This document shows, in pieces, positions 45,113 to 54,283 of a DNA stretch of 64,000 nucleotides. The notes beneath the pieces were generated by a model. It saw only the letters and a list, made by a program, of their open reading frames with translations, made no database searches and was not told the origin of the DNA. Origin of the DNA: Kitasatospora albolonga (GTDB taxonomy: Bacteria; Actinomycetota; Actinomycetes; Streptomycetales; Streptomycetaceae). Both the position numbers and the translations under genes were made by a program. How positions within the stretch are numbered: position 1 is the first letter of the stretch; each line of letters starts with the position of its first letter. Location of the stretch: positions 5,016,001-5,080,000 of the forward strand of contig CP020563.1 in NCBI GenBank assembly GCA_002082585.1, read 5' to 3'.

Positions 45113-45563
45113 GGCGCTTGTCCCCTCGAAGCCGTGCTGCGTCGGAAGCGGCATCCTCGACCGCCGGTTCACCGGCGGTCCGTGATCGGCGATCGTCTCT
45201 TCGGTGACCTGAGTCTCGACCGTACATCTGCGGTGCTAGTAGATGTAAATATGACTGTTTGCGAATCTAGCCACAGACACCCTCGAAAGGGAAGAAATCT
45301 CGCCAAATAGGGCAAGCCAAGGAGTGAAGATTCGGTTGACGGGTGAATCACCCGCGTCGTTCTCCTCCGTGTGCGCCCCCTCACGTAGAGTGCCGAACCC
45401 GACGGTCCGACCCGTAACTCTTTCGAGTGACCATCGTTAAGAGGGTGGATGCGGTTGACGGAGAACGAGCTCGGGCACATGTCCGAAGGGGTCAACCGCA
45501 CAGGTGACGACTTGTATCAGCCTGGAGGCTCAAGGTGACGCGCATCAGCTGCGGAGGACGGTC
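45113..45563. other. whiD-bldM divergent regulatory region
   Basis: About 450 bp of AT-richer non-coding DNA holding the promoters of both developmental genes. Apart from the BldN-type promoter listed separately, an AT-rich stretch (about 45225-45315) is the likely whiD promoter zone. No gene was seen. Confidence 0.7.
45413..45440 (+). promoter_or_regulatory. Sigma-BldN-type promoter of bldM
   Basis: CGTAAC (45413-45418), 16 bp, CGTTAA (45435-45440). This matches the known BldN promoter pattern (CGTAAC-N16-CGTTGA) with one change in the -10. In S. coelicolor the bldM p1 promoter is a direct BldN target. Confidence 0.8.
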
Positions 45564-46175
45564 ATGACATCCGTGCTCGTCTGCGACGATTCCCCGCTTG
45601 CCCGAGAAGCGCTCCGTCGCGCGGTGGCCACCGTGCCCGGTGTCGAGCGCGTGACCACGGCGGCCAACGGCGAGGAAGTCCTCCGCCGCTGGGGGGCCGA
45701 CCGTTCGGATCTGATTCTGATGGACGTACGCATGCCCGGTCTGGGGGGTGTGGAGACGGTCCGGCGGCTGCTCTCCGCCGACCCCGGCGCCCGGATCATC
45801 ATGCTGACCGTCGCCGAGGACCTGGACGGGGTCGCGCTCGCGGTCGCCGCCGGGGCCCGCGGCTATCTGCATAAGGACGCCTCGCGCGCCGAACTGCGGG
45901 CCACCGTCACCCAGGCGCTGGCCGACCCGACGTGGCGGCTCGCCCCGCGCCGGCTCCGCTCCGCCGAGATGGGGGCGGCCCCCACGCTCACCGCGCGGGA
46001 GATCCAGGTGCTCGAAGGTATGAGCCACGGCCGCTCCAACGCCGAGATCGGCCGTGAGCTGTTCCTCTCCGAGGACACGGTCAAGACCCACGCCAGGCGG
46101 CTGTTCAAGAAGCTCGGGGCCTCGGACCGCGCCCATGCGGTGGCCCTGGGATTCCGCTGGGGGCTGGTCCGCTGA
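45564..46175 (+). CDS. bldM: Orphan response regulator BldM
   Basis: A 203-residue NarL/FixJ-type protein controlling aerial growth and sporulation. The receiver domain (about 1-120) has VLVCDDS, Asp54 in LILMDVRMPG and YLHKDAS. The C-terminal LuxR HTH (about 145-203) has LTAREIQVLEGMSHGRSNAE and LFLSEDTVKTHARRLFKKLG. BldM acts as a homodimer or with WhiI and does not need phosphorylation in the model species. The ATG has GGAGGA upstream. The adjacent genes (whiD, shbA, guaB) follow the Streptomyces order. Confidence 0.97.
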   Translation: MTSVLVCDDSPLAREALRRAVATVPGVERVTTAANGEEVLRRWGADRSDLILMDVRMPGLGGVETVRRLLSADPGARIIMLTVAEDLDGVALAVAAGARGYLHKDASRAELRATVTQALADPTWRLAPRRLRSAEMGAAPTLTAREIQVLEGMSHGRSNAEIGRELFLSEDTVKTHARRLFKKLGASDRAHAVALGFRWGLVR

Positions 46176-46361
46176 CGCCCGGCCCGGACCGCCCCCGTCC
46201 GCGGACCGGACGGGGGGACGGGACGGGTCACCCAGCGGTACGACCCCGAATGCCGGCGCCCGCCGACGGTGCCATGTGACGCTTCCCGGCCGATGACGCA
46301 TCCTTGAGTCGTGGAGTTCCTCGGGAACGATTCGGTCGAGCGGAAGGGGAGGGCGCAGGAC

Positions 46362-47027
46362 ATGACATCCGGCGCACCCGCTCATAACGCTTCGGTGCAC
46401 AACTCGGGACGCGGTGAAGCGGACCGCGGGGCATCAGGGCACCATGGTCCGATGCGCGAGGACGAGACCACGGTGATCGGTGCCCTCGTGCACCGTGCCG
46501 TCGACGGCGACGCGCAGGCCACGCACGATCTGCTCGCCCACGTCCACCCCCTCGCCCTGCGCTACTGCCGCGCCCGGCTCAACCGTCTCCCCGGTGACGC
46601 TCGCCACTTCGTGGAGGACCTCGCGCAGGAGGTCTGCGTCGCCGTGCTGATGGCGCTGCCGCGCTACAAGGACACCGGCAGGCCCTTCGAGGCGTTCGTC
46701 TTCGCCATCGCCGGGCACAAGGTCGCCGACCTCCAGCGCGCCGCGATGCGCCACCCGGGCTCGACCGCCGTCCCCTCCGACGAGATGCCGGAGCGGCCCG
46801 ACGACTCCCTCGGCCCGGAGGAGCGCGCCCTGCTCAGCAGCGACGCCGCCTGGGCCAAGAAGCTTCTCGCCAATCTCCCGGAGAGCCAGCGCGAGCTGCT
46901 GGTCCTGCGGGTCGCGGTCGGACTGACCGCCGAGGAGACCGGGCGGATGCTCGGGATGTCCCCGGGGGCGGTCCGGGTGGCCCAGCACCGCGCGCTCAGC
47001 AGGCTGCGGGCGCTGGCCGAGCAGTAG
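46362..47027 (+). CDS. shbA: ECF-like sigma factor, ShbA
   Basis: About 221 residues. The sigma-2 region ([20 protein letters not shown], then [19 protein letters not shown]) and the sigma-4 HTH ([40 protein letters not shown]) are clear. Its place between bldM and guaB corresponds, from memory, to ShbA, the ECF sigma factor reported to drive transcription of the principal sigma gene hrdB. The start is uncertain: ATG 46362 has AGGA nearby, while ATG 46452 (MREDETT) begins the conserved part. Confidence 0.8.
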   Translation: MTSGAPAHNASVHNSGRGEADRGASGHHGPMREDETTVIGALVHRAVDGDAQATHDLLAHVHPLALRYCRARLNRLPGDARHFVEDLAQEVCVAVLMALPRYKDTGRPFEAFVFAIAGHKVADLQRAAMRHPGSTAVPSDEMPERPDDSLGPEERALLSSDAAWAKKLLANLPESQRELLVLRVAVGLTAEETGRMLGMSPGAVRVAQHRALSRLRALAEQ

Positions 47028-47047
47028 GGGCCGTCCGCGGAGTGCAC

Positions 47048-47118
47048 CTGTAAAGGTTCCGTAGGAAGCTACAGAACACTCAAGTGATCTTGTTCGTGGA
47101 ATGAGACGCCCGTAGAGG
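47048..47118 (+). promoter_or_regulatory. guaB promoter region with imperfect palindrome
   Basis: TTGTTC (47090-47095) and TAGAGG (47113-47118), 17 bp apart, form a plausible promoter for guaB. Just upstream, CTGTA..TTCC-GTA-GGAA..TACAG (47048-47074) is a 27-bp imperfect palindrome that could bind a regulator. Confidence 0.45.
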
Positions 47119-47125
47119 CCGTTAG

Positions 47126-48670
<1,545 letters not shown>

Positions 48671-48683
48671 CGCGTCACCGCAG

Positions 48684-48721
48684 GTGAGGGGCGGACCGGA
48701 GTTCCCGGTACCGCCCCTCAC
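48684..48721. terminator. Terminator after guaB
   Basis: GTGAGGGGCGG pairs perfectly with CCGCCCCTCAC around a 16-base loop, 14 bp after the guaB stop. Confidence 0.8.
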
Positions 48722-48774
48722 GTGTGCGTCGGGGATACTGGTCAGCGCAGACGTAGAGGGAAAGGCCACACATC

Positions 48775-49899
48775 GTGACTGAGATCGAGATCGGGCGCGG
48801 CAAGCGCGGCCGCCGGGCTTACGCATTCGACGACATCGCTGTCGTACCGAGCCGCCGCACCCGGGACCCGAAGGAGGTCTCGATCGCCTGGCAGATCGAC
48901 GCCTACCGCTTCGAGCTGCCGTTCCTGGCCGCTCCCATGGACTCCGTGGTCTCCCCGCAGCACGCCATCCGCATCGGTGAGCTCGGCGGCCTGGGCGTCC
49001 TCAACCTGGAAGGGCTCTGGACCCGGCACGCCGACCCGCAGCCGCTGCTGGACGAGATCGCCCAGATGCCGGTCGAGACCGCGACCCGCCGGCTCCAGGA
49101 GATCTACTCCGCCCCCATCCAGGAGGAGCTGATCGGGCAGCGCATCAAGGAGGTGCGCGACTCCGGTGTGGTCACCGCCGCCGCGCTCTCCCCGCAGCGC
49201 ACCGCCCAGTTCTCCAAGGCCGTCGTGGACGCCGGGGTGGACATCTTCGTCATCCGCGGTACGACGGTCTCCGCCGAGCACGTCTCGGGCGCGGCCGAGC
49301 CGCTCAACCTGAAGCAGTTCATCTACGAGCTGGACGTCCCGGTCATCGTCGGCGGCTGCGCCACGTACACCGCCGCCCTGCACCTGATGCGGACCGGCGC
49401 GGCCGGTGTCCTCGTCGGCTTCGGCGGCGGCGCCGCGCACACCACCCGTAACGTCTTCGGCATCCAGGTCCCGATGGCCACCGCCGTCGCGGACGTGGCC
49501 GGGGCCCGCCGGGACTACATGGACGAGTCCGGCGGCCGGTACGTGCACGTCATCGCGGACGGCGGCGTCGGCTGGTCCGGCGACCTGCCGAAGGCCATCG
49601 CCTGCGGTGCGGACGCCGTGATGATGGGCTCCCCGCTGGCCCGCGCCACGGACGCGCCCGGCCGGGGCCGCCACTGGGGCATGGAGGCCGTCCACGAGGA
49701 CGTGCCGCGCGGCAAGCTGGTCGACCTCGGCCCGGTCGGGACGACGGAGGAGGTCCTCACCGGCCCCTCCCACACCCCGGACGGCTCGATGAACATCTTC
49801 GGTGCCCTGCGCCGCGCGATGGCCACCACCGGGTACAGCGACCTCAAGGAGTTCCAGCGCGTCGAGGTGACGGTGGCGGACTCGCAGCACCGCCGCTGA
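48775..49899 (+). CDS. guaB3: GuaB3-family IMP dehydrogenase-related protein
   Basis: A 374-residue TIM-barrel protein without CBS domains. TEIEIGRGKRGRRAYAFDDI, LPFLAAPMDSVVSPQHAIRI and GGRYVHVIADGGVGWSGDLP mark the actinobacterial GuaB3 group. In the loop where IMPDH and GMP reductase have the nucleophilic Cys (GPGxxCTTR), this protein reads GGGAAHTTR with His222. It is therefore probably not a conventional IMPDH. GTG start. It lies directly downstream of guaB but is separated by a terminator. Confidence 0.93.
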   Translation: MTEIEIGRGKRGRRAYAFDDIAVVPSRRTRDPKEVSIAWQIDAYRFELPFLAAPMDSVVSPQHAIRIGELGGLGVLNLEGLWTRHADPQPLLDEIAQMPVETATRRLQEIYSAPIQEELIGQRIKEVRDSGVVTAAALSPQRTAQFSKAVVDAGVDIFVIRGTTVSAEHVSGAAEPLNLKQFIYELDVPVIVGGCATYTAALHLMRTGAAGVLVGFGGGAAHTTRNVFGIQVPMATAVADVAGARRDYMDESGGRYVHVIADGGVGWSGDLPKAIACGADAVMMGSPLARATDAPGRGRHWGMEAVHEDVPRGKLVDLGPVGTTEEVLTGPSHTPDGSMNIFGALRRAMATTGYSDLKEFQRVEVTVADSQHRR

Positions 49900-49912
49900 C
49901 CAGCGCGTACGT

Positions 49913-49959
49913 ACGCGGAGGGGCCCGGACCGTGGTGAACGGTCCGGGCCCCTCCGCGT
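49913..49959. terminator. Bidirectional terminator after guaB3
   Basis: A 19-bp perfect stem (CGCGGAGGGGCCCGGACCG and its complement) around a TGGTGAA loop, located between convergent genes. Confidence 0.92.
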
Positions 49960-49973
49960 GGTCGTACCGGGTG

Positions 49974-50627
49974 TCAGTTCGCCTTCTTCACGCCACCGAA
50001 CGCGGCGAGCGCGCCGAAGGCGAAGAAGACGTACGTCATGAAGCCGGACTCCGCCGTCCAGGCCCGCGTCACGGCGTCGAAGTGGTCGAAGAGGACGTCG
50101 GAGAACGAGACGTGCGCGACGTCCGCCATGACCATCGTGTAGCCGATGAGCTGGCCCAGGTAGACGGCGGCGATCGAGAGGACGGCCGCCGCGCCGATGA
50201 TCACCGGGTTGGCGCCGCCGAGCTTTCCGGCCGCGAAGCCGATGAGGAAGCCGACGCCGACCGCCGCGTAACCGAACTCGCGCTCGATGGACCCCATGAG
50301 CACGCCGTACAGGACGCCCGCGACGATCGCCGCGCCGAGGGCGGCCAGGACGCCGTACAGGATGTTGTTGCGGGCCGGGGGAGCGGGGGGAGCCGGGGCG
50401 AAGGGGGTGCCGCCGCCGAAGGGACCGGGCTGCTGGCCCTGCTGGTCCGCGAAGGGGTTGCCGGTGGGCGCCGGGGCCTGCTGGCCGTACGGGGCCGGGG
50501 GCTGCTGGCCGTAGGGGGCGCCCGCCGGGGCGGGGGCGCCCGGTCCGCCCGCGTACGGGTTGCCGTCTACGGGCTGGGCGCCGTACGGCTGCTGGGGCTG
50601 GTTCGGCGGCTGCACGGGCTGGCTCAC
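49974..50627 (-). CDS. Membrane protein with Pro/Gln-rich N-terminal tail
   Basis: A 217-residue product. The first 85 or so residues are Pro/Gln/Gly-rich (PPNQPQQPYGAQPV, APYGQQPPAPYGQQAPAP) and unstructured. The remainder has about four hydrophobic segments (NNILYGVLAALGAAIVAGVL, AAVGVGFLIGFAAGKLGG, IIGAAAVLSIAAVYLGQLIG and FMTYVFFAFGALAAFGG). Proteins with this tail-plus-membrane layout are common in Streptomyces, with no known function. The GTG is behind GGGGGAG. It reads into the guaB3 terminator. Confidence 0.8.
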   Translation of the reverse strand: MSQPVQPPNQPQQPYGAQPVDGNPYAGGPGAPAPAGAPYGQQPPAPYGQQAPAPTGNPFADQQGQQPGPFGGGTPFAPAPPAPPARNNILYGVLAALGAAIVAGVLYGVLMGSIEREFGYAAVGVGFLIGFAAGKLGGANPVIIGAAAVLSIAAVYLGQLIGYTMVMADVAHVSFSDVLFDHFDAVTRAWTAESGFMTYVFFAFGALAAFGGVKKAN

Positions 50628-50781
50628 GTGGGTCTCCCCCTGGGGCGAAATGCGCAGGTGCGTTTCTTGACGCGAACATGTGTGCGCTCTGTGACGCCGC
50701 ACGGTAGCAGTACGCACCGGAATTGGTCACTAGCCAATCTCGGTGGCTGGTACACGCCCTCGGAGTGGCCGGTACATGTCG

Positions 50782-52044
50782 TCAGAGCCGGTGCGCGGCT
50801 CCCGCCGGGGTGGCGCCCCGGGTGTCCAGGAGCAGCTGCGCCTTCACCGCGAGCCCCTGGAGGTCGTACGTGCGGTGCTGCTGGAGCAGTACGGTCAGGT
50901 CGGCGGCGGCCGCCGCCTCGTACAGCGAGTCGGCGCGCGGGACGGGGAGTTCGCGTACCCGCCAGTCCAGGACGTGCGGGTCGTGGTAGCCGATCTGGGC
51001 GCCCATGTCCATCAGCCGGGTGGCGATCTCGCGGGCGGGCGCGGCCTCCTGGTCGGCGCTGTCCGGCTTGTAGGTGACCCCGAGCAGCAGCACGCGCGCG
51101 CCCCGGACGGATTTGCCGTGCTCGTTCAGGAGGGTGGCGCAGCGCTGGATGACGTACCGGGGCATCCGCTCGTTGATCTCCTGCGCCAGTGAGACCATCC
51201 GCAGCGGGTGGCCGGGCGTCCGGCCGCTGTACGGGAGACAGCCCGGGTCCACCGGGACGCCGTGGCCGCCGACGCCGGGGCCGGGGCGGAAGGGGTGGAA
51301 GCCGAAGGGTTTGGTCTCGGCGCACCGGATGACGTCCCACAGGTCGACGCCCAGGTCGTGGCAGGCCACCGCCATCTCGTTGACCAGCGCGATGTTGACG
51401 TGCCGGAAGTTGGTCTCCAGCACCTTGGTCATCTCCGCCTCGCGCGGTCCCCGGGCCCGTACGACCTTGTCGGTGAGGCGGCCGTAGAAGGCGGCGGCCG
51501 ACTCGGTGCAGGCGGGGGTGAGGCCGCCGATGACCTTGGGGGTGGAGGCGTAGGTGTGGGTGCGGTTGCCGGGGTCGAGCCGGCTGGGGGAGCAGGCGAG
51601 GTGGAAGTCGCGTCCGGCGGTGAGCCCGGAGCCCTCCTCGAGCAGGGGGCGCAGGAAGCCCTCGGTGGTGCCGGGGGGTACGGCGGACTCCAGCAGCACG
51701 GTGGTGTGCGGGCGCAGCCGGGCGGCCAGGGCGCGGGCGGCGTCGCCGAGGGCGGTGAGGTCGACGGTGCGGTCGGGGCCGAGGGGGGTGGGGGAGCAGA
51801 TCACGGCGGTACGGACCCGGCCCAGCTCGGCGGCGCTGGTGGTGGGCCGGAAGCCGCCGGAGAGCATGCGGCGGATGTCGGACGCGGTGAGGGGCCCCTC
51901 GACGGGGGTGCGGCCCGCCCGCAGCTCCGCGCAGGGGCGTGGGTCGGTGTCGTAGCCGACGGTGTCGATCCCGGCGGCCACGGCGGCCTGGACGAGGGGC
52001 AGGCCGAGGTGGCCGAGTCCGATGACGGCGAGGTCTGCGGGCAT
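50782..52044 (-). CDS. UDP-sugar dehydrogenase-like protein (WecC/UDP-ManNAc type), catalytic Cys absent
   Basis: A 420-residue product with all three domains of the UDP-glucose/UDP-ManNAc dehydrogenase family: the N-terminal Rossmann fold (LAVIGLGHLGLPLVQAAVAA), the central domain (EMTKVLETNFRHVNIALVNE) and the C-terminal UDP-binding domain (VLLLGVTYKPDSAD). The family's catalytic thiol sits in GPGxGGHCxxxDP. Here the sequence is GPGVGGHGVPVDPGC, with Gly262 where Cys belongs. It may bind sugar nucleotide and NAD without completing the two-step oxidation. The frame is otherwise intact. It is divergent from glpD. Confidence 0.85.
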   Translation of the reverse strand: MPADLAVIGLGHLGLPLVQAAVAAGIDTVGYDTDPRPCAELRAGRTPVEGPLTASDIRRMLSGGFRPTTSAAELGRVRTAVICSPTPLGPDRTVDLTALGDAARALAARLRPHTTVLLESAVPPGTTEGFLRPLLEEGSGLTAGRDFHLACSPSRLDPGNRTHTYASTPKVIGGLTPACTESAAAFYGRLTDKVVRARGPREAEMTKVLETNFRHVNIALVNEMAVACHDLGVDLWDVIRCAETKPFGFHPFRPGPGVGGHGVPVDPGCLPYSGRTPGHPLRMVSLAQEINERMPRYVIQRCATLLNEHGKSVRGARVLLLGVTYKPDSADQEAAPAREIATRLMDMGAQIGYHDPHVLDWRVRELPVPRADSLYEAAAAADLTVLLQQHRTYDLQGLAVKAQLLLDTRGATPAGAAHRL

Positions 52045-52091
52045 GTCGAAGGCCGCCTTCCCTAAGACCGAGGAGCGAAAAGCGCAACCGC

Positions 52092-52175
52092 TGTGGACAG
52101 CGCAATGTCAGACTAGGCGTAAATATGACCTATATGTCGCATTCCGTGACGCCTGTCGTCCGGGTGTTGTCCACA
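52092..52175. promoter_or_regulatory. Two inverted DnaA-box-like nonamers
   Basis: TTGTCCACA, the preferred Streptomyces DnaA box, is at 52167-52175 on the plus strand. CTGTCCACA, a permitted variant, is at 52092-52100 on the minus strand. They flank the intergenic region between the sugar-nucleotide dehydrogenase-like gene and glpD. Confidence 0.55.
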
Positions 52176-52290
52176 GGCGGTGGCTGAAGTCGCGGAGCGC
52201 GGACAGAATCGAGAAGTGGACACGGGCGGCCGGCCCCTCGGCCGGGTGGCGCTCCTGTGTCCGACCACCCCGATCCACCGGGAGGCAGCA

Positions 52291-53997
52291 GTGAGGACAG
52301 CGACACTGGGACCCGCCGAGCGCACCGCCGCGCTCGCCGCCATGGCCGAACGCGAACTGGACGTGCTGGTCGTGGGGGCGGGAGTCGTCGGCGCGGGCAC
52401 GGCGCTGGACGCCGCCACCCGGGGGCTTTCGACCGGGCTGGTCGAGGCGCGCGACTGGGCGTCCGGCACATCGAGCCGGTCGAGCAAGCTGATCCACGGG
52501 GGGCTGCGCTATCTGGAGATGCTCGACTTCGCCCTGGTGCGGGAGGCGCTGAAGGAGCGCGGCCTGCTGCTGGAGCGGCTCGCCCCGCACCTGGTGAAGC
52601 CGGTGCCCTTCCTCTACCCGTTGCAGCACAAGGGGTGGGAGCGGCTCTACGCGGGCTCCGGCGTCGCGCTGTACGACGCGATGTCGGTCTCCTCCGGCCA
52701 CGGCCGGGGCCTCCCCGTGCACCGCCACCTCTCCCGCCGCCGCGCCCTGCGGGTCGCCCCCGCGCTGAAGAAGGACGCCCTGGTCGGCGCGTTGCAGTAC
52801 TACGACGCCCAGATGGACGACGCCCGCTTCGTCACCGAGCTCGTCCGCACCGCCGCCTCCTACGGGGCCCAGGTCGCCAACCGGGCCCGGGTGACCGGCT
52901 TCCTCCGCGAGGGCGAGCGGGTCGTGGGCGCGCTGGTCCAGGACGTGGAGGGCGGCACGGAGTACGAGGTCCGCGCCAAGCAGGTCGTCAACGCGACCGG
53001 CGTGTGGACGGACGACACCCAGGGGCTCATCGGGGAGCGCGGACAGTTCCACGTCCGGGCCTCCAAGGGCATCCACCTGGTCGTCCCCAAGGACCGCATC
53101 CACTCCTCCACCGGCCTCATCCTGCGCACCGAGAAGTCCGTGCTCTTCGTGATCCCGTGGGGGCGGCACTGGATCATCGGCACCACGGACACCGACTGGG
53201 ACCTGGACAAGGCCCACCCGGCCGCCTCCAGCGCCGATATCGACTATCTCCTCCAGCACGTCAACTCCGTCCTCAACACCCCGCTGACCAGGGACGACGT
53301 CCAGGGCGTCTACGCCGGGCTGCGCCCGCTGCTGGCCGGTGAGTCGGACGCCACCAGCAAGCTGTCCCGCGAGCACACGGTCGCCCACCCCGTCCCCGGG
53401 CTCGTCGTCGTGGCGGGCGGCAAGTACACGACGTACCGGGTGATGGCGAAGGACGCGGTGGACGAGGCGGTGCACGGGCTCGACCAGCGGGTGGCCGCCT
53501 GTGTCACCGAGGACACCCCGCTGCTGGGCGCCGAAGGGTACCGGGCCCTGTGGAACGCGCGGGCCAGGATCGCCGCCCGGACCGGGCTCCATGTCGTCCG
53601 GGTGGAGCATCTGCTCAACCGGTACGGCTCAATGACGGAAGAAATCCTGGAACTGATCCTGGCCGACCCCACCCTGGGCGAACCCCTGCCCGCCGCCGAC
53701 GACTACCTCCGCGCCGAGATCGTCTACGCCGCCTCCCACGAGGGCGCCCGCCATCTGGACGACGTCCTGACCCGGCGCACCCGGATCTCCATCGAGACCT
53801 TCGACCGGGGCACCCGCAGCGCCCGCCTCTGCGCGGAGCTGATGGCCCCGGTGCTGGGCTGGGACGCGGACCGGATCGACCGGGAGGTCGAGCACTACGA
53901 GAAGCGGGTGGAGGCCGAACGCGAGTCGCAGCGGCAGCCCGACGACCTCACGGCGGACGCGGCCCGGCTCGGCGCGCCGGACATCGTGCCGGGCTAG
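52291..53997 (+). CDS. glpD: Aerobic glycerol-3-phosphate dehydrogenase
   Basis: A 568-residue FAD enzyme oxidising glycerol-3-phosphate to dihydroxyacetone phosphate and feeding electrons to menaquinone. VLVVGAGVVGAGTALDAATR binds FAD; TSSRSSKLIHGGLRYLEMLD, IGTTDTDWD and VAGGKYTTYRVMAKDAV are family signatures. The GTG at 52291 has GGGAGG upstream and gives the usual Streptomyces length. It is not next to glpF/glpK here, so it may be a second copy; this cannot be told from the window. Confidence 0.96.
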   Translation: MRTATLGPAERTAALAAMAERELDVLVVGAGVVGAGTALDAATRGLSTGLVEARDWASGTSSRSSKLIHGGLRYLEMLDFALVREALKERGLLLERLAPHLVKPVPFLYPLQHKGWERLYAGSGVALYDAMSVSSGHGRGLPVHRHLSRRRALRVAPALKKDALVGALQYYDAQMDDARFVTELVRTAASYGAQVANRARVTGFLREGERVVGALVQDVEGGTEYEVRAKQVVNATGVWTDDTQGLIGERGQFHVRASKGIHLVVPKDRIHSSTGLILRTEKSVLFVIPWGRHWIIGTTDTDWDLDKAHPAASSADIDYLLQHVNSVLNTPLTRDDVQGVYAGLRPLLAGESDATSKLSREHTVAHPVPGLVVVAGGKYTTYRVMAKDAVDEAVHGLDQRVAACVTEDTPLLGAEGYRALWNARARIAARTGLHVVRVEHLLNRYGSMTEEILELILADPTLGEPLPAADDYLRAEIVYAASHEGARHLDDVLTRRTRISIETFDRGTRSARLCAELMAPVLGWDADRIDREVEHYEKRVEAERESQRQPDDLTADAARLGAPDIVPG

Positions 53998-54283
53998 GGG
54001 GTTCCGGGAGAGGCGTTCACCCGGGTTCACCTGGCGGTTCACCCGGTCGGTCACCGCCCTTCACGTACGGGCCAGTTGGGCGGGTAGGGCCCGGTGGAGC
54101 GGTGGTGGCCGCCCGGCCGGGCCTGGACGGGGAGGGCGGGTAGGTAGCAGGCTGTGGGGGATTCCCTCTTCGGGCCCTGTCGCGGCGGACCCCGGACCCG
54201 GCACCAGGACCGGTCCCGGGGTGAGGGACAATGAACGCTCTGCCAGGGCGGGTTGATCGCAGAGTTGATCGCAGAGGGGACGC

